The notes: generated by a model from the sequence alone, not told the origin. 64,000 nt of DNA from Flexithrix dorotheae DSM 6795 (GCF_000379765.1 NZ_KB903431.1:62001-126000); one strand, 5' to 3'; positions 19,901 to 28,912 are shown, counted from the stretch's first letter. Made by a program: numbers and translations.

Positions 19901-21005
19901 GATTATGCTTTTGTAAAAGATAGTTAAATTGTTTGTTGTTCGGATCAATTTTAAACAATCCGCTGTTTGAACCCAACCAGATAATTCCATCATTCGCTTT
20001 AAAAAAACAACTGATATGATTGCTTTGTAAGCTGTCCTTATGATTGGCCTGCTGATGATGTTCAACAAGTTTTTTAGAAATGGGATTCACCGCTAACAGA
20101 CCTGAATAAGAACCTATCCACAACAGACTATCATTTTCACAGTGGAAAAAAGTTGCCCTCTGATTGTTGTTAGCGGAGGGTAAGAAAGGCATTTTCCTAA
20201 ATAAGTAATTATTTTCTGAGGTTTTGGTAATTATTTCTCCGCCATGTTCGGAAGTTCCAAGCCAAATTTCCCCATTTCCCATATTTTCTATGCCCCAAAA
20301 ATTATTATTTTCAGGGGTATGACGATCATCTTTATTTGCGATAAATCGTTCGACTTCACCTGTGTTTTTGTCTAAAAGGTTCAGCCCACTCCAGGTGCCC
20401 ACCCAAATTTTGCCATCATCATTTTCTCCTATAGAAAGTACATTATTGTGGCTAAGGGTTTTAAGGTTTCCGGACTGGTGTTTATAAACTTTAAATTTAC
20501 CCGTTTCCCAGTTATAATTGTTAATTCCTCCTCCATCAGTGCCAATCCAGAATTCGCCTTCGCTATCTTCAAAAAAGCTGATGATTTCGTCAAAACTGAG
20601 GCTTTCAGGGTCATCGGGATTGTGGAAGATATGCTTAAAATCATCGTAACCCTTGGGTAAAATATTAATTCCTCCTCCATAAGTTCCTATCCATAAACTG
20701 CCGGATTTATCTTCATAAATACACCTGATTTTATTATCGCTAATACTATTAGGATTGGTAGGGTCGTGCCTGTATACTTTAAAATTATAGCCATCGAATT
20801 TGTTAAGGCCATTTTCGGTGCCCACCCAGATAAAACCTTCACTATCCTGAAAAATGCAGGTAACAATATTGTTGGACAGTCCATTCTGGGAATTGAGTTG
20901 CTCAAAGGCAATAGATTTTAGTTCCTGACCATGTAAATGGTAAGCGGGCAGGGTAGGAATGAGATATACAGCGATTAAAGTTAGTTTAAGCCAAAAATTG
21001 AGCAT
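16917..21005 (-). CDS. Hybrid two-component system protein: propeller sensor, histidine kinase, receiver and AraC regulator
   Basis: A 1362-residue HTCS protein. After a signal peptide (about 1-26) come many regulator-propeller repeats (WVGTENGLNKFDG, WIGTYGGGINIL and similar) forming two seven-bladed propellers to about 680. A Y_Y_Y domain follows (GEYKFRVKASNNDGIW), then a membrane helix near 800-820. The kinase domain has SHEIRTPLTLILGP (His near 857) and an ATPase with NLISNAFKFT and GTGIGLSL. A receiver domain begins LLIAEDNEDI with phospho-Asp in DIMMPEMDG. An AraC DNA-binding domain ends the protein (YFSRCFRKKYGMPPKQF). In Bacteroidota, such proteins bind an oligosaccharide in the periplasm and activate a glycan utilisation locus. 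No obvious target operon adjoins it. An unrecognised secreted protein gene lies 36 bases upstream. Confidence 0.93.
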   Translation of the reverse strand: MLNFWLKLTLIAVYLIPTLPAYHLHGQELKSIAFEQLNSQNGLSNNIVTCIFQDSEGFIWVGTENGLNKFDGYNFKVYRHDPTNPNSISDNKIRCIYEDKSGSLWIGTYGGGINILPKGYDDFKHIFHNPDDPESLSFDEIISFFEDSEGEFWIGTDGGGINNYNWETGKFKVYKHQSGNLKTLSHNNVLSIGENDDGKIWVGTWSGLNLLDKNTGEVERFIANKDDRHTPENNNFWGIENMGNGEIWLGTSEHGGEIITKTSENNYLFRKMPFLPSANNNQRATFFHCENDSLLWIGSYSGLLAVNPISKKLVEHHQQANHKDSLQSNHISCFFKANDGIIWLGSNSGLFKIDPNNKQFNYLLQKHNPLEKIIHSLHRDETGNIWAGNPGGMIKLHESNLKSSGDFGAFFTLNSPIQEIAEINQQKFALASNTGMILYDTKNNSIISTTKSPEQLRHHWDLRSVLVDQNNEIWAGSVLGLNHYDSQGKLLKRYENDPENPESLVYSHHTSVLFKDSQGTFWVGTYGGGISKFDPDKGKFSLFSYKVNDPSSISNNFVETIFEDSKGNLWIGTHAGLNKWNEQDSSFQRYSISDGFSNDRIHGILEDDHGNLWLSTEGGIIKFNYRNNLVRNYDEEDGLLTTSFLPKSSLKLPNGEMLFGCGQGILHFHPDSIQDNPSVPKIAFTGFNIFNEPVPITEEGPLSKPLNQVKSITLNHNQSTFSFEYVALNYSNSKRNQYTYKLENFDKNWSKKDTEKKAKYTNIPPGEYKFRVKASNNDGIWNEEGIEIKIVVLPPFWKTKWAYFIYTLLLVLLLFISYKLTVRRERIKGELQMERLKHSQSEELHQLKLRFFTNISHEIRTPLTLILGPLENMLSSKNPLDEGAIKLIYKNAQKLKNLVNQLMDFRKLEAGKLKLSIQKGDLVMFIKNIHESFQWMALDKNIDFDFLANQPKIWGYFDGDKLDKVLTNLISNAFKFTANGGKISLQILISESHPDQVKIIVSDNGEGISEEKLNLIFKRFYQEDNGASRYQPGTGIGLSLSKELVKLHKGKLEVSSKKNEGTTFSILIPIGKSSYLSETILGREQPESKKTLPQNMGKKTQKSLQQHKVNGKHPQLLIAEDNEDIFQYISEEFKSAYEISWAKNGREGLELAQEKIPDLIISDIMMPEMDGIEFCSQVKTDKRTCHIPLILLTARSSQQHKLEGLENGADDYVVKPFNIQELKARVKNQITSRQALQQKFNQNHAFAQKQPGLNPIDQKLLDDLIKIVNKNLTNAQFGVEVLCKEVGISRPQLYRKLQALTGQSVNEFIRNIRLKKAAELLQQGQRVSDTAYDVGFNDLQYFSRCFRKKYGMPPKQFSLQGQ

Positions 21006-21041
21006 TTACAAATTTAAGCATATTCGTCTTTATCCCGGGTA

Positions 21042-22025
21042 TTAATTACGGCCTTTTCTTTTTACTGTAATTTTGTATTTGAATTTGGGAACCCCACCAA
21101 TGGGAATAGTATAAAAGGGCAGAGATTCACCATATTGGTTGGTCATATAAAAAACAATGTTGTTGTTTAGCTTTTTTTGTTTTTGTGATTTGATGAATTG
21201 GATATCCAAAGAGGTGTTGTGTTCTTCCTTATAAATTTCGTGGGTACTGGTTGCCCATTGTCCTTCCCTGGAAGATTTAAATAATACTCCGTTTTTAGCT
21301 ACAGAAATTACCCTGATTAAGCCATCATTGTCGTGATCGAAATTATGTTGTTTAATGGATATAACCCTTTCATCTACATAAGGATATAAATGGCTGACTT
21401 CCTTGGGATTGTCGTAAAGCCTGAATGTATATTCAAAAGTAAAAGCATTTCCCCCTTCCACTCTTTTGTTAAGATTGCCTTCAGTACTTAAATAATAGGT
21501 GTACAAATTCCCGTCATTACCCGATATTCCCTCTGCGATTAATTTAAAAACATAGCCACCTAATTCCTCTATAAATTCACCTTCTTTGGGATTAAATGGT
21601 CCAAAGGTAAACCAGTTGTTGTCATATTTGGCGGATACGCCAAAGGTTTTGGTATCCAGTAGATAGCCGCTTTTAAATCCTGAAACCGGATCGATATTTT
21701 GAGCGGCTTCGTTGGAATAAGCTCCTTTTCCCCCATAAAGCGAAAACCGTGTCTGCGTATCGAAATAGTCAAATAATTCATCGTTTTCCCCACCAGTATC
21801 CGGATCGAAAATTCGGAAATATACCGGATCTACCTGTGTAGCAGGAATGCTGAAAAAGAATACCTGGCAATGGTCATCGTCACCGTAAGCCTTGGGTGCA
21901 TTTGCTCCAAATGTGACCAAAAATGAAATGTTTTCGTCTTCAGCAGGAACTGGCTGAGCATTTAGCTTAAAAAAATGCAGGAATAAGATAATAAGGATAT
22001 TTATGCTTAGTTGTAATTTCGACAT
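21042..22025 (-). CDS. Secreted protein of unknown function, upstream of the hybrid sensor gene
   Basis: I do not recognise this 327-residue protein. Residues 1-23 are a signal peptide ending LNAQ. The mature part is beta-rich, with many aromatic and acidic residues, for example FGANAPKAYGDDDHCQVFFF, FRIFDPDTGGENDELFD and a C-terminal PFYTIPIGGVPKFKYKITVK. DPDTGGENDE looks like a calcium-binding loop, but that is only suggestive. It lies on the same strand as the HTCS gene with a 36-base gap, so the two may share a transcript. It could therefore be a surface or periplasmic partner of that sensor. It has a single Cys and no lipobox, so it is likely soluble in the periplasm or exported further. 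Confidence 0.65.
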   Translation of the reverse strand: MSKLQLSINILIILFLHFFKLNAQPVPAEDENISFLVTFGANAPKAYGDDDHCQVFFFSIPATQVDPVYFRIFDPDTGGENDELFDYFDTQTRFSLYGGKGAYSNEAAQNIDPVSGFKSGYLLDTKTFGVSAKYDNNWFTFGPFNPKEGEFIEELGGYVFKLIAEGISGNDGNLYTYYLSTEGNLNKRVEGGNAFTFEYTFRLYDNPKEVSHLYPYVDERVISIKQHNFDHDNDGLIRVISVAKNGVLFKSSREGQWATSTHEIYKEEHNTSLDIQFIKSQKQKKLNNNIVFYMTNQYGESLPFYTIPIGGVPKFKYKITVKRKGRN

Positions 22026-22385
22026 AGCTTGAGAAGAAGTAGGTCAAAAATAAAAACGGTATTATTTGGTGACTACTTCCTGATTGTAAGTAAAATTTTT
22101 TCCAATTAAAAAAGTCTAAGGACTTAGTAATTTTTTTTAACTAAATAATGGGTCCGGTGCCACAGATATGATTAAAAAAATAGTTTAGCCTTGATAACCA
22201 GTTTGTTAGCCAGTAGGAAAACCTTCGGGATGTCTTCCGGGACCTCCCAGGATCATTTGGTATTGGTTTTCACCGGGAATTATTTTTAATCTAAACTTAT
22301 CAAATCTACAGCTTACCAAAACTTAATAATTTGCAAATCTATAATTAACATCAACTTTTTTTACTATTTTCTAATAATTAATATC
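22026..22385. other. Intergenic region with a GC-richer patch at about 22200-22290
   Basis: No convincing gene is present. Most of the spacer is AT-rich, but about 22200-22290 is clearly richer in G and C. Read on the minus strand, this patch encodes a short open stretch, including PGENQYQMILGGPGRHPEGF, ending at TAA. It has no good start or ribosome site and is bounded upstream by an in-frame TAA, so it may be the relic of a lost gene. The distal end holds the typA promoter. Confidence 0.3.
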
Positions 22386-22393
22386 TACTTTTG
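22386..22393 (+). promoter_or_regulatory. Putative promoter -7 box of typA
   Basis: TACTTTTG matches the Bacteroidota -7 consensus TAnnTTTG exactly. A T-rich stretch at about 22355-22363 sits at the expected distance for the -33 element, though without a clear TTTG. The ATG of typA is 30 bases downstream of the box, leaving a leader of roughly 20 bases. Confidence 0.42.
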
Positions 22394-22422
22394 CGCCCTT
22401 AAAATATGACCTTAAATTTCTT

Positions 22423-24219
22423 ATGGATAATATCAGAAATATTGCAATAATTGCCCACGTTGACCATGGCAAAACTACACTTGTAGATAAGATATTGCAT
22501 GAATGTAGCATTTTTCGAAGTAATCAGGATGTTGGAGATTTAATTCTTGACAATAATGATCTCGAAAGAGAAAGAGGAATTACTATTCTTTCTAAGAATG
22601 TTTCTGTAATGTATAAAGATACAAAAATCAACATTATCGATACTCCCGGTCACGCAGATTTTGGTGGTGAAGTGGAAAGGGTGTTGAAAATGGCTGATGG
22701 CGTATTATTATTGGTAGATGCTTTTGAAGGCCCTATGCCACAAACCAGGTATGTATTGCAAAAAGCAATAGAAATTGGTTTAAAGCCAATTGTGGTCATC
22801 AATAAAGTGGATAAAGAAAACTGCAGGCCAGACGAAGTTCATGAGTCGGTTTTTGATTTGATGTTCAACCTGGATGCTACAGAAGACCAGCTGGATTTTC
22901 CTACAATTTATGGTTCAGCCAAAAACGGCTGGATGTCAGAACATTGGGAAAAACAAACTGATAATGTTTCTTATTTATTAGATTGTGTGGTAGAACATAT
23001 TCCTGCTCCTAAACAAGTGGAAGGTCCATTACAATTACAAATTACTACCATTGATTATTCAACTTATGTAGGTAGGATTGCCATTGGAAGAGTAGCCAGA
23101 GGGGAATTGAAAGTAAATGAGCCCATTGTATTAATTAATAGAGCGGGAGAAATTTCCAAATCCAAAATCAAAGAAGTTTATGTTTTTGATGGATTGGGCA
23201 AGGCAAAAGCAGACCGAGTAGGTTGTGGTGATCTTTGTGCCATTACCGGAGTGGAAGGGTTTGATATTGGAGATACCATTACAGATCCGGAACATCCTGA
23301 GGCTTTGCCTCCAATTGCTATTGATGAACCCACCATGAGCATGTATTTTACCGTAAATAACTCTCCGTTTTTCGGAAAAGACGGTAAATATGTGACCTCC
23401 AGAAATTTAAGGGACAGGCTTTTCAAGGAAACTGAAAAAAATCTGGCCTTAAGAATTGAAGAAACTGATTCTCCGGATTCTTATTTGGTATATGGTCGGG
23501 GTGTACTTCACTTATCAGTTTTAATAGAAACAATGAGAAGGGAAGGTTATGAATTACAAATTGGACAGCCAAGGGTAATTATTAAGGAAATTGATGGTAA
23601 AAAGCATGAGCCTGTTGAATTATTGACCGTAGATACTCCTGAAGAAACCTCCGGAAAAGTAATTGAACTGGTAACCCAAAGGAAAGGGGAGCTGGTGATT
23701 ATGGAACCCAAAGGAGATTTGATCCACCTGGAGTTTAATATTCCTTCCAGAGGGTTGATCGGATTGAGAAATTATATTTTAAATGTGACTGCAGGGGAGG
23801 CGATAATGGCTCACCGGTTCACCAGCTTTGAACCATGGAAAGGGGATATTCCATCGAGATTTAGCGGGGTAATGATCGCTTTTGAAACAGGATCTTCTTT
23901 TGCCTATGCTATTGATAAACTTCAGGATAGGGGTAAATTTTTTATTGAACCAGGAGAAGAAGTTTATGGAGGACAGATTGTTGGAGAACATATCAGAGCT
24001 AATGATCTTTCAGTAAATGTGACCAAGTCCAAAAAGCTTTCCAACGTAAGGGCTGCCGGATCTGATGATAAAGCCAAGCTTGCTCCGGCTATTAAATTTT
24101 CATTGGAAGAAGCTTTGGAATATATTCAGAAGGATGAATATGTAGAAGTTACACCTAATCATTTGAGGCTTAGGAAAATACACTTAACCGAAACCGAAAG
24201 GAAAAGAGCGGTATATTAG
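22423..24219 (+). CDS. typA: Translational GTPase TypA/BipA
   Basis: A 598-residue ribosome-associated GTPase of full family length. The G1 loop AHVDHGKTT is at residues 11-19, the switch region has RERGITI, G3 is [14 protein letters not shown], and G4 is NKVD near 127-130. The EF-G-like domains follow, with [20 protein letters not shown] in domain III, and the BipA-specific C-terminal region is complete ([20 protein letters not shown]). The protein binds 70S ribosomes, helps 50S assembly and growth at low temperature or under stress. ATG at 22423 gives the canonical N-terminus. It stands alone with its own promoter box and a likely terminator. Assignment is secure. Confidence 0.98.
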   Translation: MDNIRNIAIIAHVDHGKTTLVDKILHECSIFRSNQDVGDLILDNNDLERERGITILSKNVSVMYKDTKINIIDTPGHADFGGEVERVLKMADGVLLLVDAFEGPMPQTRYVLQKAIEIGLKPIVVINKVDKENCRPDEVHESVFDLMFNLDATEDQLDFPTIYGSAKNGWMSEHWEKQTDNVSYLLDCVVEHIPAPKQVEGPLQLQITTIDYSTYVGRIAIGRVARGELKVNEPIVLINRAGEISKSKIKEVYVFDGLGKAKADRVGCGDLCAITGVEGFDIGDTITDPEHPEALPPIAIDEPTMSMYFTVNNSPFFGKDGKYVTSRNLRDRLFKETEKNLALRIEETDSPDSYLVYGRGVLHLSVLIETMRREGYELQIGQPRVIIKEIDGKKHEPVELLTVDTPEETSGKVIELVTQRKGELVIMEPKGDLIHLEFNIPSRGLIGLRNYILNVTAGEAIMAHRFTSFEPWKGDIPSRFSGVMIAFETGSSFAYAIDKLQDRGKFFIEPGEEVYGGQIVGEHIRANDLSVNVTKSKKLSNVRAAGSDDKAKLAPAIKFSLEEALEYIQKDEYVEVTPNHLRLRKIHLTETERKRAVY

Positions 24220-24252
24220 TCCTTAAGTAATCAACTGAAGATATAATTGGAC

Positions 24253-24320
24253 AAACGTTCATTTTAATTACCTGTCATTCATTCTAGAGTGATTAGGTTT
24301 TTGAAATGAACGTTTTTTTT
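24253..24320 (+). terminator. Long-loop inverted repeat with T-run after typA
   Basis: AAACGTTCATTT (24253-24264) and AAATGAACGTTT (24304-24315) are perfect 12-base complements separated by 39 bases, and the right arm runs into eight T residues in total. The T-run supports rho-independent termination of typA, although the loop is longer than usual. Confidence 0.5.
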
Positions 24321-24605
24321 GAGTTTATTTCTCCATTTTCAGCGGTATGGAATACTTCTGAATTTATTGTTTACCTTAACAATAATTAAGGTATTAATTT
24401 TGTGATTTGTAACGAATAATTGGTTTATCCGTTAATGCTACAGATTAAAATCTGAATTGGAATTCACTTTTATTTGAAATTGAGGATTGTGTTCTACAAT
24501 TCGAATAATTGACTTCCACAGTGGATGGGGAAATGTTTCTACATTTACTTTCCATTTAAAAATTCACAAAAACAGTTATTTTAATTTTCACGAAAAAACT
24601 AAATA
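24321..24605. other. Leader region of the outer-membrane barrel gene
   Basis: I see no gene here. A TAATTTTG box at 24395-24402 fits the -7 consensus TAnnTTTG and would leave a leader of nearly 200 bases before the ATG at 24606. No riboswitch-like conserved structure is evident. Confidence 0.3.
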
Positions 24606-25250
24606 ATGAAAAAACTATTTTTTGCTTTATTGGTGTTAGTTACCATTCAGACTGCGAATGCCCAACTTTTAAAATTTGGTTTAAGAGCCGGACTTAGTTC
24701 TTCCTCAGTAAAAGCCAATGATTTATTGATAAGCAGTCAGGATGAATTAAATGAATTTTTATTGAAAACAGGGGATTCTAAGGTAGGATACCATGTGGGT
24801 TTAATGTCACAAATTAATATCCCAATCTTACCATTTGCCATTATGCCTGAATTATTATTAACCAATACTGGTGGAGAATATCAGGTAAAAGATGTTGCCT
24901 CCGGAGAAATAAGAAAAGCTGATGTTTCATTCGCCAGACTTGATTTTCCAATCCTTCTGGCTTTTAAACTTGGCCCACTCAGGTTAAATGCTGGTCCGAT
25001 CGGGAGCATCATTCTTAGTGAAGATAATGGTTTGGAAGACATCGGTGCAGATGTTTCTCAATCCTTTAATGGCGCTACCTGGGGTTATCAGGCTGGCCTT
25101 GGTGTAGATCTTGCCAAAAAAGTTGCCCTAGATTTAAAGTATGAAGGAAATTTATCTGATTTGGGAGATAAAATAACCGTTGGAGGTAAAGATTATAATT
25201 TCGATACCAGAACCAATCAGTTAATCCTTAGTTTAGGATACTATTTCTAA
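24606..25250 (+). CDS. Outer membrane beta-barrel protein (PorT-like family)
   Basis: A 214-residue protein with a cleavable signal peptide (MKKLFFALLVLVTIQTANAQ) and a series of alternating hydrophobic strands ending in an aromatic, SLGYYF, the usual C-terminal signature of outer-membrane barrels. The pattern FGLRAGLSSSSVK, GYHVGLMSQINI, LPFAIMPELLLTN, and LDFPILLAFKLG matches small eight-stranded barrels of the PorT/OMP_b-brl_2 type in Bacteroidota. Members serve as structural or secretion-related proteins, and the specific role here is unknown. It is monocistronic, with a strong bidirectional terminator behind it. The closeness to PorT itself (a T9SS component) cannot be judged by eye. Confidence 0.82.
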   Translation: MKKLFFALLVLVTIQTANAQLLKFGLRAGLSSSSVKANDLLISSQDELNEFLLKTGDSKVGYHVGLMSQINIPILPFAIMPELLLTNTGGEYQVKDVASGEIRKADVSFARLDFPILLAFKLGPLRLNAGPIGSIILSEDNGLEDIGADVSQSFNGATWGYQAGLGVDLAKKVALDLKYEGNLSDLGDKITVGGKDYNFDTRTNQLILSLGYYF

Positions 25251-25265
25251 AAGAATATTTGTTAT

Positions 25266-25307
25266 AAAAAAAGCCCTCAGAAATTTCTTCTTCTGAGGGC
25301 TTTTTTT
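25266..25307. terminator. Bidirectional rho-independent terminator
   Basis: A perfect stem with arms AAAAAAAGCCCTCAGAA (25266-25282) and its complement (25291-25307) and an eight-base loop. It has T-runs on both strands, so it serves the barrel gene on the plus strand and galU on the minus strand, which converge here. Confidence 0.92.
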
Positions 25308-25334
25308 ATACTTTAGATTTTAATTCCTTAATCT

Positions 25335-26204
25335 TTATTTCAATCCTTTTACGGTTTCTTTTAAAAATTCTGCGAACGGTTCGGCAAATTCTTTCCTTCT
25401 TAGGGCAAATTCAACAGTGGTTTTTAAGAAATCAAGTTTGTTACCGATATCATACCTTTTTCCTTCAATGGTATCAGCAATTACTTTTTCCCTTTTGGAA
25501 AGCAACATCAATGCATCAGTTAGTTGCACTTCATTGTTTTTTCCTCTTGGAGTTTGCTCAAGAGCTCTGAAAATTTCCGGAGTTAAAATATATCTGCCGG
25601 CAATAGCCAGGTTGGAAGGGGCTTGACCTACTGGGGGTTTTTCCACAAACTGAGTGACTTCCATGATATTATCGCTCAATTTTTCTCCACCTACAATTCC
25701 ATATCGGGAAACTTTATCTTCAGGAACTGTTTCCACTGCTAAAATAGTAGATTTATATAAATCATATGCATCTATAAGTTGTTGAGTAACAGGAATTACC
25801 GAGTCAATTATAGTATCTCCAAGCAATACCGCAAATGGTTCATCCCCGGTGTGGTGTCTGGCATAATAAATTGCATCTCCAAGGCCATTAATTTCTTTTT
25901 GTCGGATGTAATGGATATTAGCCATATCACCAATATGCCTCATTTCATTATATAGTTTATCCTTTTCTGATTCCTCCAATCTTGCCTCCAGTTCAGGATT
26001 GCGGTCAAAGTGATCTTCAATAGCTCTTTTCCCTTTTCCCGAAATAATTAAAATATCTTCAATCCCGGCATCTACGGCTTCCTGCACCACATATTGAATA
26101 GTAGGGGTATCTATAATGGGAAGCATTTCCTTAGGTTGAGCTTTAGTAGCGGGTAAAAATCTGGTTCCGTATCCTGCTGCTGGTATTACTGCTTTTTTTA
26201 CCAT
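25335..26204 (-). CDS. galU: UTP-glucose-1-phosphate uridylyltransferase
   Basis: A 289-residue nucleotidyltransferase that makes UDP-glucose from glucose 1-phosphate and UTP in the cytoplasm. The N-terminus KKAVIPAAGYGTRFLPATKA holds the nucleotide-binding GxGTR loop and the conserved Lys region (AQPKEMLP). DEPFAVLLGDTIID, VSRYGIVGG, QFVEKP and LAIAGRYILTPEIF are all GalU blocks in the expected order, and length is normal. UDP-glucose feeds surface polysaccharide synthesis such as the locus at 1-10.7 kb. The upstream gene (87 bases away, same strand) is a glucuronokinase-like GHMP kinase, so the pair may also work on uronic acid 1-phosphate. That is inference. Confidence 0.96.
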   Translation of the reverse strand: MVKKAVIPAAGYGTRFLPATKAQPKEMLPIIDTPTIQYVVQEAVDAGIEDILIISGKGKRAIEDHFDRNPELEARLEESEKDKLYNEMRHIGDMANIHYIRQKEINGLGDAIYYARHHTGDEPFAVLLGDTIIDSVIPVTQQLIDAYDLYKSTILAVETVPEDKVSRYGIVGGEKLSDNIMEVTQFVEKPPVGQAPSNLAIAGRYILTPEIFRALEQTPRGKNNEVQLTDALMLLSKREKVIADTIEGKRYDIGNKLDFLKTTVEFALRRKEFAEPFAEFLKETVKGLK

Positions 26205-26291
26205 TTTTAGTTGTTAAGTTTTTTATGAAAAATATTTTATTTTAATGACAATCCTTAATCTCAAAACCTTTTTGGTTTAATAAGGATTTTT

Positions 26292-27287
26292 TTAAACTAT
26301 ATAAGGTTTAATCACTCTGGCATTAATTTTCTTCATTTCCAATACCAGTTTGGTTAAAGTTTCATCATCCTGATACATGCCGATAATTGATCCGCCAGAA
26401 CCTGTGAATTTGGCAGAAGCACCACAATTTCTTGCCGACTGCACCAATTCTATATTGCTATCAGTAATGTTCATGATTTTGGCCCTCAGGTCAAAGTTAG
26501 TATTGATGAGTTCATTTAACAATCCGTAGTTCTTTGCTTCAATGGCTTTTTTCCCTTCTTTTGCAAGCTCTCCAATTTCCCTTAAAGTATCCACTACCAA
26601 AGCTTCACCTTCTTCATATCTTGTTTTGATATTATTTAAAACTGTCCCGGATACTTTTCCCAAATCTACCTTATATGCTATATAAAGATTGGGCAATTGA
26701 CCCGGATCGATTCTCTGGTATTTTCCGTATCCTTTTTCCTGGAGATGCTTTTTTTCAAAATCCATATACACGCAGCCCTCATAAGCCTGAATTACCCTGT
26801 CTTGTAATCCTGCATTAATGCCCAGTTCTTCCTGTTCTATGGAAAGTACAATGCTGGGTAATTGTTCCAAAGGAATTTCTACGTCATAAAACTTCATTAA
26901 AGCTCTAATGGTGGCGGTAATAATGGCACTGGAACCGGCCAGGCCTACTTGTCTGGGGATGGAAGAACCGTATCTTATGGTAAAATTCCTACTGGGAATT
27001 TTCTTTCCATTGTTATACAGGTACTCCCCAAATTTTTTAATGGCAGCTTTTACCAGTCTGGTGCCTCCATAATATCCGGTAAGGTTTACCGATTCAATTA
27101 AATGAAAAATGTTTCTGAATTGGTTTTTATCCTCTTCCTGAGGTTCAATGCGAAGTTCTGGTGTTTCATAAAGAGAGATGTGGGCACCAAAGTTCCTCAC
27201 GGAGATGGAAATGGTTTTGCCAAAGTACCCATCAGAAGGATTTCCCAACAAACCGGCTCTGGCATAAGCTCTGGATTCAATTATCAT
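26292..27287 (-). CDS. GHMP kinase, glucuronokinase-like
   Basis: A 331-residue sugar kinase. The start SRAYARAGLLGNPSDGYFGK closely matches my memory of the N-terminus of plant glucuronokinase, which phosphorylates D-glucuronate at C1. The GHMP ATP-binding loop is IPRQVGLAGSSAIITA (near 108-123). ELGINAGLQDRVIQAYEG and SGKVSGT-like residues follow, and the C-terminal motif is GASAKFTGSGGSI. YYGGTRLVKAAIKKF is also shared with the plant enzyme. It would yield glucuronate 1-phosphate in the cytoplasm for activation to UDP-glucuronate, and galU lies directly downstream. Bacterial homologs are often just called GHMP kinase, so a different sugar is possible. Confidence 0.82.
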   Translation of the reverse strand: MIIESRAYARAGLLGNPSDGYFGKTISISVRNFGAHISLYETPELRIEPQEEDKNQFRNIFHLIESVNLTGYYGGTRLVKAAIKKFGEYLYNNGKKIPSRNFTIRYGSSIPRQVGLAGSSAIITATIRALMKFYDVEIPLEQLPSIVLSIEQEELGINAGLQDRVIQAYEGCVYMDFEKKHLQEKGYGKYQRIDPGQLPNLYIAYKVDLGKVSGTVLNNIKTRYEEGEALVVDTLREIGELAKEGKKAIEAKNYGLLNELINTNFDLRAKIMNITDSNIELVQSARNCGASAKFTGSGGSIIGMYQDDETLTKLVLEMKKINARVIKPYIV

Positions 27288-27544
27288 AAAATTCTAAAAT
27301 ATTTTATATGTTTGGTTATGAAGTTGTCTAAAGTTTTAATTTATTAGCGAAAATGGAAGATAAAAAAGGCCATTTATAACATAAAGTAATAACTTTAAAC
27401 CACTCCTTTATTAAGTGGACTAAAAATCACAATTTTAAGGGTGAAATCCCAATGTTTATATTCGTTGTTAAGACTTATTATTTTTTTAATGAAGCACCAA
27501 AGCTTCCCAATTTGACCAACTAAGTAAAACCAGAGAAGGAATAA

Positions 27545-28879
27545 ATGCCAAGGAAAAAGAAGACGCCAAAGATTTTTGTGCTGGACACATCGGTATTACT
27601 GTATGATTACGCATCAGTTTCAAATTTTGAAGAAAACGACATTGCCATTCCCATATCAGTGCTTGAGGAATTAGATCACTTTAAAAAAGGGAATGATATC
27701 ATTAATTTTAATGCCAGAGAATTTATCCGGTTTATGGATAATATTTCCCTAAACGGAACCCTGCATGACTGGATTCCCTTAGGGAAAAAGGGTAGTGGAA
27801 GTATTCAGGTAATAATGAATGAATCCAGTACTCCCGATGCAAGAAAAGTATTCGGTGCAGACAAAGCCGATCACCGAATTCTTAATGTAGCCATCCAAAT
27901 GCAAAGTGAGTTTCCCGAGAGAAAAGTCATTTTGATAAGTAAGGATATAAACCTTAGAATTAAGGCCAGGTCCCTGGATATCAATGCAGAGGATTATACA
28001 ACGGGTAAAATCAAGCATGTGGATGAGCTTTATGCGGGCAAATCCATGATTGAAGAGGTGAGCAGTGAGGCTATAGACAAACTGTACTCTGAAGGTTCAG
28101 GAAGTCCTGAGGAATTTGGAATTTCCGAGCCTAAACCCAATCAGTATTTTATCCTCAAAAATGCCAGTTCTTCTGCGCTGGCTTATTTTAACCCGGAGAC
28201 CAAGATGGTAGAAAGGGTGCATAAAAATTCTGCCTATGGCATTAAGCCAAGAAATGCAGAACAGGCATTTGCCCTGCACGCTATTCTGAATACCAATATT
28301 AAACTGGTAACCCTTCAGGGGGTGGCAGGTACAGGAAAGACGCTCTTAGCGCTTGCCGGGGCAATTGAAAGAAGGTCAACGGTGCATCAGATTTATCTGG
28401 CAAGGCCAATTGTGCCTTTAAGCAATAAGGATATCGGATTTTTGCCCGGAGATATTAAATCCAAGCTCAACCCCTATATGGAACCGCTTTTTGATAACCT
28501 GAAATTGATCAAAAGTCAATTCAAGGAAACCGAAAAAGAGTTTAAGCGGATCAATGAGATGCAGGAGAATGAAAAATTGATTATCACGCCCCTGGCATAC
28601 ATCAGAGGACGAAGTTTATCCAATATTTTCTTTATAGTGGATGAAGCCCAAAACCTGACTCCGCATGAGGTGAAAACCATTATCACCAGAGCAGGGGAGA
28701 ACACCAAGATCATTTTCACCGGAGATATTTTCCAGATTGATACGCCATATCTGGACACTCAAAGTAATGGATTATCCTATTTAATTGACAGAATTAAGGG
28801 ACATCCACTGGCCGCACACGTAAAACTAGAAAAAGGGGAGCGGTCGGAATTGGCTAATCTGGCTAATGATCTTTTGTAA
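27545..28879 (+). CDS. PIN domain and PhoH-type ATPase protein (PhoH2-like)
   Basis: A 444-residue two-domain protein. Residues about 8-150 are a PIN nuclease domain: KIFVLDTSVLLYD with the first acidic residue, VLEELDHFKK, and KADHRILNVA. Residues about 235-444 are a PhoH ATPase: LVTLQGVAGTGKTLLALAG is the Walker A region near 259-268, IYLARPIVPL follows, and FFIVDEAQNLT is Walker B near 362. PhoH2/YlaK-type proteins are RNA helicase-nucleases, sometimes studied as toxin-like modules. No antitoxin-like small gene precedes it; the nearest upstream gene is divergent. Start at ATG 27545 fits the family. A terminator follows. Confidence 0.93.
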   Translation: MPRKKKTPKIFVLDTSVLLYDYASVSNFEENDIAIPISVLEELDHFKKGNDIINFNAREFIRFMDNISLNGTLHDWIPLGKKGSGSIQVIMNESSTPDARKVFGADKADHRILNVAIQMQSEFPERKVILISKDINLRIKARSLDINAEDYTTGKIKHVDELYAGKSMIEEVSSEAIDKLYSEGSGSPEEFGISEPKPNQYFILKNASSSALAYFNPETKMVERVHKNSAYGIKPRNAEQAFALHAILNTNIKLVTLQGVAGTGKTLLALAGAIERRSTVHQIYLARPIVPLSNKDIGFLPGDIKSKLNPYMEPLFDNLKLIKSQFKETEKEFKRINEMQENEKLIITPLAYIRGRSLSNIFFIVDEAQNLTPHEVKTIITRAGENTKIIFTGDIFQIDTPYLDTQSNGLSYLIDRIKGHPLAAHVKLEKGERSELANLANDLL

Positions 28880-28912
28880 TCTGTAATTGCAGATAAAATA
28901 ATTATTGAATGA

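Noticed and set aside
27545-28879. A toxin-antitoxin pair around the PIN-PhoH gene
   Set aside because: No short antitoxin-like gene precedes it; the upstream gene is divergent and encodes a sugar kinase.
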